64,000 bases of DNA from Muricauda sp. SCSIO 64092 (GTDB lineage Bacteria; Bacteroidota; Bacteroidia; Flavobacteriales; Flavobacteriaceae), in NCBI RefSeq assembly GCF_023016285.1, contig NZ_CP095413.1:1054001-1118000 (forward strand), read 5' to 3'. Position numbers and translations under genes: made by a program. The notes beneath the pieces were generated by a model, which saw only the letters and a program-made list of their open reading frames with translations, had not been told where the DNA came from and ran no database searches. Numbering within the stretch: the first letter of the stretch is position 1; each line of letters begins with the position of its first letter. Shown here piece after piece: positions 55,951 through 64,000 of the stretch.

Positions 55951-58244
55951 GCATTCTCTAATTTTGCCTTTTTTCTTTTCTCCCTTTCTTGGGCATCAAT
56001 AGCTGCCACGGCCGCCATATTGACCATTTCGTCCACACTTGCTCCCAATTGTAAAATATGGACCGGTTTACGCAGGCCCAACATGATGGGACCAATGGAG
56101 TCTGCTTTGTTTAAGCCTTTCAACAACTTGTAGGTGATGTTGGCTGCATCCAAATTTGGAAAAATAAAGGTGTTCACCTTTTTTCCCGCCAATTTGGAAA
56201 ATGGAAAGTTATTGTGACAGAGCTCTTGGTCCAGGGCAAAATCGGTCTGGATTTCACCGTCAACAATGAGGTCCGGACTTTTATCATGAAGTATTTCCAC
56301 CGCTTCCCTAACCTTTACCGCTTCTTTATGATTGGAGGAACCAAAATTGGCATAGGAAAGTAAGGCTATAACTGGGTCAAAACCAAAGGTACGGGCCACA
56401 TTGGCCGTCATTTGGGCTATTTCTGCCAATTCCTCTGCATTGGGATCGATATTGATCGAGGTATCTGCCAGGAACAAAGGACCATGTTCGGTAATCATAA
56501 TATTGACCGTTGATGCATTTTCCACACCATGGGCCCTTCCAATAACTTCGAAAACCGGACGAAGCACTTTTGGATAAGCCCTTGAATATCCCGAAATCAT
56601 ACCATCGGCCGCCCCTTCCAAAAGCATCATGGACCCAAAATAATTTCGCTTGCCCATATTTACCCTTGCACTATACTCCGTCTCTCCCTTGCGTTTTCGC
56701 AACTCCCAAAGCTTATGTGCATATTCGGTTCGTATTTCACTATATTCATCCGATCGCGGATCGATAATCTCGACTTCCGCGTCAAATTCAAGCTCAGCCT
56801 TTAGCTGTTGGATCGTAGTTTTATCCCCCAATAAAATGGGAATGGCAATCCCTTCCTCGTAAACAATTTGTGCTGCTTTTATCACATCCAAAAGTTCGGC
56901 CTCGGCAAAGACAATACGTTTTGGATTTACTTTGGCACGATTATGCAACATTCGAACTACTTTATTATCATTTCCTGAGCGTTGCATGAGTTGCTCCTCA
57001 TAAGCCTGCCAGTTTTTTATAGGTGCATTGGCCACCCCACTTTCCATAGCTGCCTTGGCTACGGCAGGAGGTATTTTGGCAATTAACCGGGGATCGAATG
57101 GCTTTGGAATGATATATTCCCTTCCAAAAGTCAGCCGGGTGGTATCATAGGTTATATTGACCTGTTCTGGAACGGGTTCTTTGGTCAAATCGGCCAACGC
57201 CCTTACGGCTGCCATCTTCATTTCTTCGTTGATCTTGGTTGCCCTAACATCCAAGGCCCCCCTAAAAATAAAGGGAAAGCCCAGTACATTGTTTACCTGG
57301 TTGGGATGGTCCGACCTTCCCGTGGCCATAATGATATCATTTCTAACGGAACAAGCCAAATCATAGGCGATTTCCGGATCGGGATTGGCCATGGCAAAAA
57401 CGATGGGATCCTTTGCCATGGATTCCAACATCCCTGGAGAAACGATGTCCGCAATGGAAAGGCCTATAAACACATCGGCATCCACCATTGCCTCATCCAG
57501 GGTATCTATTTTCCTGGCGGTCGCAAATTCGGCCTTTTGGGATGATAGGTTCTCCCGATCTTGCCGAATGACCCCTTTACTATCCAGCATTACCATATTC
57601 TTGGCCTGGGCGCCAAAAGCCCTGTACAGTCTGGAACACGAAATGGCGGCCGCTCCGGCACCGCTTATCACTATGCTGACCTCTTCAATCTTTTTTCCAG
57701 TCAGTTCCAAGGCATTCAACAATGCTGCCGCAGATATGATTGCCGTGCCATGTTGATCATCGTGCATGACGGGAATATCAAGCTCTTCCTTTAATCGTTG
57801 TTCTATTTCAAATGCTTCCGGGGCTTTGATATCCTCCAGGTTGATTCCTCCAAAAGTTGGGGCTATTGTTTTTACGGTTTCCACGAATTTGTCCACATTT
57901 TCCGTGTCCAATTCGATATCAATACCGTCAATGTCAGCGAATATTTTGAAAAGAAGGCTTTTACCTTCCATAACCGGTTTTGAAGCTTCCGGACCAATGT
58001 TTCCCAGTCCCAAAACTGCCGTTCCATTGGAAATCACCGCTACGGTATTCCCTTTGGAGGTGTATCGGTACACCTCTTCTTTGTTCTTTTCGATTTCCAA
58101 ACAGGGCTCGGCGACCCCGGGTGAGTATGCCAGGGCCAAATCCCGTTGTGTAGCATAGGGTTTTGTGGGAACCACCTTAATTTTACCAGGATGGGGCTTG
58201 GCATGATAAATAAGTGCTTCCCTCCGTTGTTTTTCTTTGCTCAT
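55947..58244 (-). CDS. maeB: NADP-dependent malic enzyme with phosphotransacetylase-like domain
   Basis: About 765 aa from ATG 58244 (an in-frame start at 58277 would add 11 residues ahead of MSKEKQRREALIYHA). N-terminal malic enzyme domain (about 1-415): PTKPYATQRDLALAYSPGVA, MHDDQHGTAIISAAALLNAL and IVISGAGAAAISCSRL for NADP binding. The C-terminal domain (about 430-760) resembles phosphate acetyltransferase but is regulatory in characterised MaeB proteins (binding acetyl-CoA). Converts malate to pyruvate with CO2 release and NADPH formation. It overlaps ruvA by four bases. Confidence 0.95.
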   Translation of the reverse strand: MSKEKQRREALIYHAKPHPGKIKVVPTKPYATQRDLALAYSPGVAEPCLEIEKNKEEVYRYTSKGNTVAVISNGTAVLGLGNIGPEASKPVMEGKSLLFKIFADIDGIDIELDTENVDKFVETVKTIAPTFGGINLEDIKAPEAFEIEQRLKEELDIPVMHDDQHGTAIISAAALLNALELTGKKIEEVSIVISGAGAAAISCSRLYRAFGAQAKNMVMLDSKGVIRQDRENLSSQKAEFATARKIDTLDEAMVDADVFIGLSIADIVSPGMLESMAKDPIVFAMANPDPEIAYDLACSVRNDIIMATGRSDHPNQVNNVLGFPFIFRGALDVRATKINEEMKMAAVRALADLTKEPVPEQVNITYDTTRLTFGREYIIPKPFDPRLIAKIPPAVAKAAMESGVANAPIKNWQAYEEQLMQRSGNDNKVVRMLHNRAKVNPKRIVFAEAELLDVIKAAQIVYEEGIAIPILLGDKTTIQQLKAELEFDAEVEIIDPRSDEYSEIRTEYAHKLWELRKRKGETEYSARVNMGKRNYFGSMMLLEGAADGMISGYSRAYPKVLRPVFEVIGRAHGVENASTVNIMITEHGPLFLADTSINIDPNAEELAEIAQMTANVARTFGFDPVIALLSYANFGSSNHKEAVKVREAVEILHDKSPDLIVDGEIQTDFALDQELCHNNFPFSKLAGKKVNTFIFPNLDAANITYKLLKGLNKADSIGPIMLGLRKPVHILQLGASVDEMVNMAAVAAIDAQEREKRKKAKLENA

Positions 58245-58316
58245 AGGTTCTCGATAAGGGGATAAAGATAAGGGCATTTCAACGTTTGGGAAACACCCTT
58301 ATTTTTTGGTCCGAAA

Positions 58317-60008
58317 TTAGGTGGATGATCCTCCCGTATCCAAAGCACTATCCAATTTATCCTTGGGCAAGTTCAAGCGCATGGCAAGAACTCCAGCAAT
58401 CATAAAGAAGATTCCTCCAAAAATAATGGCCTGGGTAGCATCATTGCCCAATACATTTTTAATGATTGGTCCAAAACTCACGGTTTGTATCAACATTGGG
58501 ATCACAATCATCATGTTCACGATTCCCATGTATACCCCCCGACGTTCCTCCGGTATTACTTTGGAAACCATAGCGTAAGGAATACCCATCATTGCGGCCC
58601 ATCCTATACCAAACAGCACCATAGGGATGAGCAACATCCATTTGTTCGCAATAAACGGCATACTCAGCATGGCAACAGCGGTTAGGAACAAACAGACCAC
58701 ATAGACCAGCTTTGATCCTATCTTGGCGGCCATGGGAACCAAAGCCAACGCAACGATCATGGTAATGAAATTATACGTTCCGTTCATTAATCCGGCATGA
58801 CCCAAGGCTTGTTCTGCCAAGGATTGCACATTTTGCGCAAAGGACATGTCATCGGCACTAATTTCGGCACCTGCTTTGCATGCTGCCATAATGGATTCGA
58901 ACTTTTCATTGTCTTCATTGGAAATCCCAAATAAGCTGGTACGCAACATTGGCGGCAAAAATTGCCAGTACACAAAAAGGGCGTACCATTGAAATAGATA
59001 AACTGCAGCCAGTTTCCATAGGAATCCCGGCATTTTACCTATGGCTTCCGCAGCCTCCAAAAGGGGATCCAAGGTATCCCCAAGTTTTTTTATTGTTCGA
59101 TTATTGGGATTGTTTTTAATAATTCGATAGAGCATGAATAACCAAAGAAAGGCAAATACCAATACAATAATTACCCATAGATTAATATTGTCCCACAATT
59201 GTGGCAGCCCACTTGCTACCAGGTACCCTAATAACAACGGCACGGAAAAAATTACAAAAAGAACACTCAAAATCTGAATGATTGGGGCGGGAGTCCCTTC
59301 ATTATGCTTTCTAATTTCTTCCAATTCTTCGGCTACGGGTGGAATTTCCGGTGTTTTCCATACGGACCACATCACTGTTCCTATGGATGCCAATGCTCCC
59401 AAGAAAAATGAGTAATACACCCATGTTGGAATGGACGAAACGTTTTCTGTGGCAGTGCTACAAAGTCCAGCCGTTTCATCCGCTGGGATACTAAACCAAT
59501 GCTGAAAAGCAAATAGCGAAAGATTGGCCAACGTAATACCTGCTCCCACAAATAGGCTTTGCATTTGATACCCGTACGTCAATTGCTCGTCCGGCAATTT
59601 ATCCCCTACAAAGGCACGGTAGGGCTCCATTGCCGTATTGTTACCGGCATCCAAAATCCAAAGAAGGCCAACTGCAAACCAGAGTTCCGGGCTAAATGGA
59701 AAAGCAAAGAGACAGAGGCTCGCCAAAATCGCACCGATCAGAAAAAAGGGCTTTCTTCTCCCTCCCCATTTTGGGGACCATGTCTTATCGGAAATTGCTC
59801 CAATGATAGGTTGAATCAAGAGCCCCGTAACAGGACCTGCCAGATTTAAAAGGGGCAGCTCGTCATGATGAGCTCCCAAAAAGGAGAAAATGGGACTTAC
59901 CGCCGTCTGTTGGAGGCCAAAACTGAATTGGATTCCGAAGAATCCCACATTCATATTCCAAATTTGCCAAAAGTTGAGTCTAGGCTTTTCAATTTTCATC
60001 ATAGCCAT
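58317..60008 (-). CDS. MFS sugar transporter (GPH/SLC45-like)
   Basis: A 563-aa, 12-helix transporter. The loop between helices 2 and 3 reads GLLIQPIIGAISDKTWSPKW followed by GGRRKP, which matches disaccharide/sucrose symporters of the SLC45 and GPH type. A long cytosolic loop lies near residues 225-245, with a second soluble insertion near 340-410. The family exchanges glucosides with protons. It sits next to a sucrose phosphorylase gene, so sucrose or a similar glucoside is the likely cargo. Start choice is uncertain by three residues (two Met codons). Confidence 0.88.
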   Translation of the reverse strand: MAMMKIEKPRLNFWQIWNMNVGFFGIQFSFGLQQTAVSPIFSFLGAHHDELPLLNLAGPVTGLLIQPIIGAISDKTWSPKWGGRRKPFFLIGAILASLCLFAFPFSPELWFAVGLLWILDAGNNTAMEPYRAFVGDKLPDEQLTYGYQMQSLFVGAGITLANLSLFAFQHWFSIPADETAGLCSTATENVSSIPTWVYYSFFLGALASIGTVMWSVWKTPEIPPVAEELEEIRKHNEGTPAPIIQILSVLFVIFSVPLLLGYLVASGLPQLWDNINLWVIIVLVFAFLWLFMLYRIIKNNPNNRTIKKLGDTLDPLLEAAEAIGKMPGFLWKLAAVYLFQWYALFVYWQFLPPMLRTSLFGISNEDNEKFESIMAACKAGAEISADDMSFAQNVQSLAEQALGHAGLMNGTYNFITMIVALALVPMAAKIGSKLVYVVCLFLTAVAMLSMPFIANKWMLLIPMVLFGIGWAAMMGIPYAMVSKVIPEERRGVYMGIVNMMIVIPMLIQTVSFGPIIKNVLGNDATQAIIFGGIFFMIAGVLAMRLNLPKDKLDSALDTGGSST

Positions 60009-60138
60009 TACGAAGTTTAGTTAGTTACGGATTGTATCTGAATCTTTCTGGATTCAAATTACCTTCCAATATAAGCTTTTTACCCTTTTGTTTAAAAATT
60101 TACCTCCAATGGAATCCAATTCTTACCCATGTATCCTG

Positions 60139-61599
60139 CTATACCTCCATAAGTGGTTTTACAACCCCATGTTCCGTCCCTAAGATCGTGAACCGTAACC
60201 CGATTAGGTCGGCTTCCAATGAAATCCTATTGTCCCCATCGGACCATTCGAGAGACAGTACATCATCCGGGGTTTTCCTAAGATTAAAATCCCCTTCAAA
60301 GGCACTATGTGTATTTCTCAGCTTCATCAGCAAAGCCAATTTTTGGAACATGGAACCCGACGTTTTCCTTACAATTTCGTCCTTGGTGTAATAATGCCGG
60401 TTGATATCCCGTCCTACGTTGGTTGCTTCCAACAACTGCATATCATTGGCATCACCAAAAAGCCCGACATAATAGACCTGAGGGACCCCAGGCACAAAAA
60501 ACTGGATGGCCCTTGCCATGAGATAGGCGTTTTCATCCTTACCCAGGGCTTCAAAATAGGTGCAGTTCACTTGGTAGAGATCAAGATTGGAAGCCGCGGC
60601 ACCGGTTGCTTTTAAACTACTCCCTTTACTATTCGCATGTACTTTGTCCACAATACCGTCCAAGGTCGAATCTGGAATAAGTCCTTGTTCGTCTCCCTCC
60701 GAAGCGACATCAACAATTCCGATACCATCATGGGTATCCAGTACGGTTATCACGTTTCTGGGAGCAATGTTCAGCCACTTTTTAAGATTTTCGGCATTGC
60801 CATGAAAAAGCGCATCCAAAACCAAAACCGGCAAGGCAAAGTCGTACACAAAATCCACTTTCTTCGCAATTTCAATTTGGGTCTTATAGAAAGCGTGTAT
60901 TTCCACAAGTACCTCAATACCCCTCTTCCTTGCTTTTTTGGTCAGTTCATCAATAAAGTCAAAAGTTTCCGGAATCATGAAACAAGAGGTTCCCGCACTT
61001 TTAATGGCGTAGCCAGCCGCATCCAACCGAATCATGGTTACCCCTGATGTTTGATAGCGGTCCAATATGGACTCCAAATAGTTTTTGCCTTCCTTGGAAT
61101 GGACATCGATATCTATTTGTTTTTGGGTGAAAGTGGTCCATATCAAACGTTGCTCCCCATTTGCCAGTTTAAACTTACTGAACGGAAATCCAGGTCTGGG
61201 CCTGTAAATGGTTAACAAGTCCTTTTCCGTAGCCCCATTGGGAAACACCTTTTCAAAGGTCAAAAACAAGGAGGCATATTCCGAATCCTCTCCCTTTATC
61301 AAATAATCCTTGAACTCGGCAGAATCTGCGGATACATGGTTCACAATTAAATCGGCCATGACATCAATGGACTGGCTCAGTTTTTTAATGGCATCCCAAT
61401 CCCCGAGCCTTGGATCGATCTTGAGATGGTCCATGGGATCAAAGCCTGCATCTGCACCATCGATTGGATAAAAAAATGGGAGGATATGAACTCCGCCAAA
61501 AAGTTCCTTTAGTTCAACATTCAAAAGCTGATCCAGTTCAGCAATATTTTTACAACCAATGCGGTCCACATAGGTAATGAGTTGGATCTGGTTTTTCAT
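60139..61599 (-). CDS. Sucrose phosphorylase (GH13 subfamily 18)
   Basis: A 486-aa enzyme with a TIM-barrel fold. Landmarks: GGVHILPFFYPIDGADAGFD, nucleophile Asp193 in RLDAAGY, acid/base Glu233 in VLVEIHAFY, transition-state Asp291 in LDTHDGIG, and NLDLYQVN, VYYVGL and NVGRDINRHYY. These align with Bifidobacterium adolescentis sucrose phosphorylase (Asp192, Glu232, Asp290). The enzyme cleaves sucrose with phosphate into glucose 1-phosphate and fructose. Close GH13_18 relatives act on glucosylglycerol or glucosylglycerate, so the acceptor is not settled. No signal peptide, so it is cytosolic, matching import by the MFS gene downstream (130-base gap). Confidence 0.9.
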   Translation of the reverse strand: MKNQIQLITYVDRIGCKNIAELDQLLNVELKELFGGVHILPFFYPIDGADAGFDPMDHLKIDPRLGDWDAIKKLSQSIDVMADLIVNHVSADSAEFKDYLIKGEDSEYASLFLTFEKVFPNGATEKDLLTIYRPRPGFPFSKFKLANGEQRLIWTTFTQKQIDIDVHSKEGKNYLESILDRYQTSGVTMIRLDAAGYAIKSAGTSCFMIPETFDFIDELTKKARKRGIEVLVEIHAFYKTQIEIAKKVDFVYDFALPVLVLDALFHGNAENLKKWLNIAPRNVITVLDTHDGIGIVDVASEGDEQGLIPDSTLDGIVDKVHANSKGSSLKATGAAASNLDLYQVNCTYFEALGKDENAYLMARAIQFFVPGVPQVYYVGLFGDANDMQLLEATNVGRDINRHYYTKDEIVRKTSGSMFQKLALLMKLRNTHSAFEGDFNLRKTPDDVLSLEWSDGDNRISLEADLIGLRFTILGTEHGVVKPLMEV

Positions 61600-61638
61600 G
61601 CCGTAGTTTGGATTTATAAAAAGTAAATGGGTGCGAAT

Positions 61639-62562
61639 CTACTTTTTCAAAAACTCAATATTACGCTTTAATCCAGAAAATTTTGTCCGTTTTACTGCCG
61701 ATTTCGCAAATAATTTTCCGAAAACGTTTGAAGTTATTTCTTCCCAATCCTTTTTGTCCATTGAGAGCAGTTCCGGATGCGGATTGAACAGGGGTTCCCG
61801 ATGTGGTGTTGAAAATCGATTCCATGGACATACGTCCTGACAAACATCACAACCGAACATCCAATCCTCAAACTGTCCACTGAATTCCGTGGGTATTTCA
61901 TTTTTTAACTCAATGGTAAAATAAGAAATGCACTTACTGCCGTCCACCACATAAGGTTCCACTATGGCCTGGGTGGGGCAGGCATCTAAACATGCGGTAC
62001 ACGTACCACAATGGTCCGTAGTTGGCGAATCATAATCCAATTCCAAATCAATGATCAACTCGGCAATGAAATAAAAAGAGCCCACCTCCTTGGTCAAAAG
62101 ATTGCTGTGTTTCCCCATCCATCCCAAACCACTTTTCGCAGCCCAGGCCTTGTCCAAAACGGGAGCGGAATCCACAAAGGCACGTCCGTGTACTTGTCCA
62201 ATTTCCGTTTCCACAAATTGCAATAGCTGTTTGAGCTTGTCCTTTATCACAAAATGATAATCCCTCCCATAAGCATACTTTGAAATTTTGTAGGATTCGG
62301 GGTTCTGCGTTTGCGAAGGAAAATAATTCAGTAGTAAAGAGATTACCGATTTTGCGCCTTCCACCAATTTTGTGGGATCCAGCCTTTTGTCAAAATGGTT
62401 TTCCATATACCGCATTTCCCCATGCATATTGTTGTTCAGCCATTTTTCCAAACGCGGGGCCTCTTCTTCCAAGTATTCGGCCTTGGATATACCACAGGAC
62501 AAAAAGCCCAGGCGTTTGGCCTCTGCTTTTATGGCATTGGTATATCTGGTCTTACTTAGCAC
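61639..62562 (-). CDS. queG: Epoxyqueuosine reductase QueG
   Basis: A 307-aa cobalamin- and Fe-S-dependent enzyme for the last step of queuosine synthesis in tRNA. Catalytic Asp131 in [12 protein letters not shown], cluster motifs [12 protein letters not shown] (Cys185, 188, 191, 195) and [10 protein letters not shown] (Cys238, 241, 245), plus Cys211. Slightly short relative to the E. coli protein because it lacks the C-terminal HEAT repeats. Its start overlaps the P450 gene by seven bases. Confidence 0.95.
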   Translation of the reverse strand: MLSKTRYTNAIKAEAKRLGFLSCGISKAEYLEEEAPRLEKWLNNNMHGEMRYMENHFDKRLDPTKLVEGAKSVISLLLNYFPSQTQNPESYKISKYAYGRDYHFVIKDKLKQLLQFVETEIGQVHGRAFVDSAPVLDKAWAAKSGLGWMGKHSNLLTKEVGSFYFIAELIIDLELDYDSPTTDHCGTCTACLDACPTQAIVEPYVVDGSKCISYFTIELKNEIPTEFSGQFEDWMFGCDVCQDVCPWNRFSTPHREPLFNPHPELLSMDKKDWEEITSNVFGKLFAKSAVKRTKFSGLKRNIEFLKK

Positions 62563-63890
62563 GGCACCCTTTTTTCAAATTCCAAAATGGCATTCTTTGG
62601 TCTTAAGGTAATCAATGGAAGGATTTCTATGGTCTTTGTAGTAGGAGTAATTTTTAGGTCCTTTATTAATTCCGAAATCACCATTTGCATCTCAAACATC
62701 GCAAAATTGTTGCCGATACACATTCTGGGCCCTCCCCCAAAGGGATAATAATGATCGGAATGTTGGTTTGGGGGACCCTCAAAACGCTCGGGTAAAAATT
62801 CCAAAGGGTCTTCCCAATACTTGCCATGCCTATGGATTTCAATCACCGAAAAAAGTAAGGGGGTTTTGGGCTTTAATGCCATGTTTTGAAATTCGTCCGC
62901 GTTGTGGTTCATTCGGTCTATAAAATAAGCGGGAGGATACAGTCGCATGGACTCTTCCAAGACATATCTGGTTATTTTCTGGGACATCAGTCCAGCCATC
63001 AAATCCTGACCTTCAAGTTGCTTGTTCTCTCTATAGATCCGTTCCTGGTATTTTGGATATTTCGCCAACAATTGGCAGGTAAAGCTCAGGGCATTACTCG
63101 TGGTTTCATGTCCCGCGGTGAAAAGGATCATGATTTCATCTATCATCTGTTCTACGTGCATGGAGGTTCCGTCCTCGTATCGTGCATCCAGCAGCATATC
63201 CAAAAGGTCGTCCTTTCGTTCCCCATCAGCTTTCCTTTTAACAATAAGTGCCCGTATCAGTTCCCTTGCTTCTTGGACCATTGCCAAATGCCTGTCCAAT
63301 ATACCACTGGCCTTGAACCACCACCCCAAATAGGGCTGTCGTAACTCCCGTACCAGCATTTTTTGGGAAGCTTCAACAATGGTCTGTAACCTATTGATGG
63401 CCACCTCGTCCACAGCTCCACTAAAAAGGGACTTCGCTACCACTTGAAAGGCCAGTCGACCAAAAATGGTTTCCACATTTACTTTTTTCCCTTCGGGGAT
63501 TACGGCAAGCTCCTGTTTTATCGTTTCCTGCATTATCCCCATTAACTGCGCTAAATGCCGTTTATGGAATGCCGGTTGGATAAGCTTTCGCTGTTTTTTC
63601 CAATGCTCCCCTTCCGAAGTCAACAATCCTTTTCCAATATACTTGGCAACATCCCTTGTCTGCACCCTGGATTTGGTGTAATTTCTTTGGTTCTTCTGAA
63701 GGGCATACTGAAGAAAAGCGGCATTTCTGGAAAAGAGGATCCGATTTCCAAATCCCAGATGTAGCTGGAAGGTATCCCCTTTTTCTTCAAAATTATCGTG
63801 ATGAAAGGGCAGTGGGTTTTTTACGATTTCCAATGCCCGTTTAAGGAAATCAAAAAAAGATACTTTAGGAATATGCCGACCCTTTTCCAT
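62556..63890 (-). CDS. Cytochrome P450
   Basis: A 444-aa soluble-type P450 without N-terminal anchor. I-helix AGHETTS (259-265), ExxR motif in EESMRLYP (Glu313, Arg316), PERF near 367, and the heme-binding loop [10 protein letters not shown] with ligand Cys391. Sequence style matches the CYP102-like/CYP4-like fatty-acid hydroxylase group often found in Bacteroidota, but the substrate cannot be told. No ferredoxin or reductase is encoded nearby, so electrons must come from elsewhere. It lies six bases after ruvB and overlaps queG. Confidence 0.93.
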   Translation of the reverse strand: MEKGRHIPKVSFFDFLKRALEIVKNPLPFHHDNFEEKGDTFQLHLGFGNRILFSRNAAFLQYALQKNQRNYTKSRVQTRDVAKYIGKGLLTSEGEHWKKQRKLIQPAFHKRHLAQLMGIMQETIKQELAVIPEGKKVNVETIFGRLAFQVVAKSLFSGAVDEVAINRLQTIVEASQKMLVRELRQPYLGWWFKASGILDRHLAMVQEARELIRALIVKRKADGERKDDLLDMLLDARYEDGTSMHVEQMIDEIMILFTAGHETTSNALSFTCQLLAKYPKYQERIYRENKQLEGQDLMAGLMSQKITRYVLEESMRLYPPAYFIDRMNHNADEFQNMALKPKTPLLFSVIEIHRHGKYWEDPLEFLPERFEGPPNQHSDHYYPFGGGPRMCIGNNFAMFEMQMVISELIKDLKITPTTKTIEILPLITLRPKNAILEFEKRVPC

Positions 63891-63896
63891 TTGGTA

Positions 63897-64000
63897 TCAG
63901 AAAAGTCCGCCCTGGGTACCACCTTTAACGCGACCCAAATGTGTATATGCCAATTCCGTGACTTCCCGACCGCGCGGCGTACGCATAATAAATCCTTGCT
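63897..64000 (-). CDS. ruvB: RuvB C-terminus (partial)
   Basis: The minus-strand frame entering at the window edge reads [20 protein letters not shown] and ends at a TGA at 63897-63899. GFI-x-RTPRGR is the C-terminal winged-helix hallmark of the RuvB branch-migration ATPase. The rest lies outside the window. The P450 gene starts six bases after its stop. Confidence 0.93.
   Translation of the reverse strand, partial: QGFIMRTPRGREVTELAYTHLGRVKGGTQGGLF

Overview
The window looks like a marine Bacteroidota chromosome, family Flavobacteriaceae (Muricauda/Maribacter-like; I cannot fix the genus). Evidence: a sprA homologue, PorP/SprF proteins, an OmpA protein with PD40 repeats, a giant adhesin with a type B gliding/T9SS C-terminal domain, several MacB-type permeases of Bacteroidota style, LytS/LytR signalling with TPRs, and few Shine-Dalgarno sequences. 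No tRNA, rRNA, CRISPR array, integrase or intact insertion sequence was seen.

Region 1 (1-1264) holds a divergent Nramp-family transporter that lacks the usual metal-binding motif. Region 2 (about 1.27-11.9 kb) is visibly AT-rich and gene-sparse, with long spacers and small inverted-repeat elements, and looks like an accessory island. It carries two divergent GT-C type membrane glycosyltransferases, a four-gene plus-strand locus (small six-cysteine NVEALA-like secreted peptide, 6-bladed beta-propeller lipoprotein, membrane-anchored CxxC thioredoxin-like protein, second type I signal peptidase) and a convergent stand-alone FtsX/MacB permease. The four-gene locus is the best candidate for an undescribed system.

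Region 3 (11.9-19.5 kb, minus strand) is a T9SS adhesin module: 1543-aa Calx-beta adhesin with four identical 110-aa repeats, PorP/SprF and OmpA/PD40. Region 4 (19.6-30.9 kb) is mixed housekeeping: FabD, gamma-carbonic anhydrase-like protein, a LytTR response regulator with a TPR histidine kinase, a VWA protein, an orphan PorP/SprF, a NifU-like Fe-S protein, dodecin, a DUF255 thioredoxin-domain lipoprotein, an MscS channel and TsaB.

From about 30.9 kb to the end every gene is on the minus strand. Region 5 (31.6-41.2 kb) is one efflux operon with four MacB-like permeases, two HlyD-type adaptors, one ATPase and one TolC. Region 6 (41.2-46.5 kb) covers respiratory assembly: heme o synthase, two subunit III-type proteins, a subunit IV-type protein, then after a terminator a Cys-less SCO-like protein, SCO, DUF420 and a small CxxC membrane protein. 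Oxidase subunits I and II are not in the window. Region 7 (46.5-55.4 kb) has TonB, VanZ, GcvH and the 2398-aa SprA. Region 8 (55.4-64 kb) has RuvA, malic enzyme, an MFS sugar transporter, sucrose phosphorylase, QueG, a cytochrome P450 and the C-terminus of RuvB. The transporter and phosphorylase probably import and phosphorolyse sucrose or a related glucoside. MaeB-RuvA-SprA and RuvB-P450-QueG are tightly packed and probably co-transcribed.
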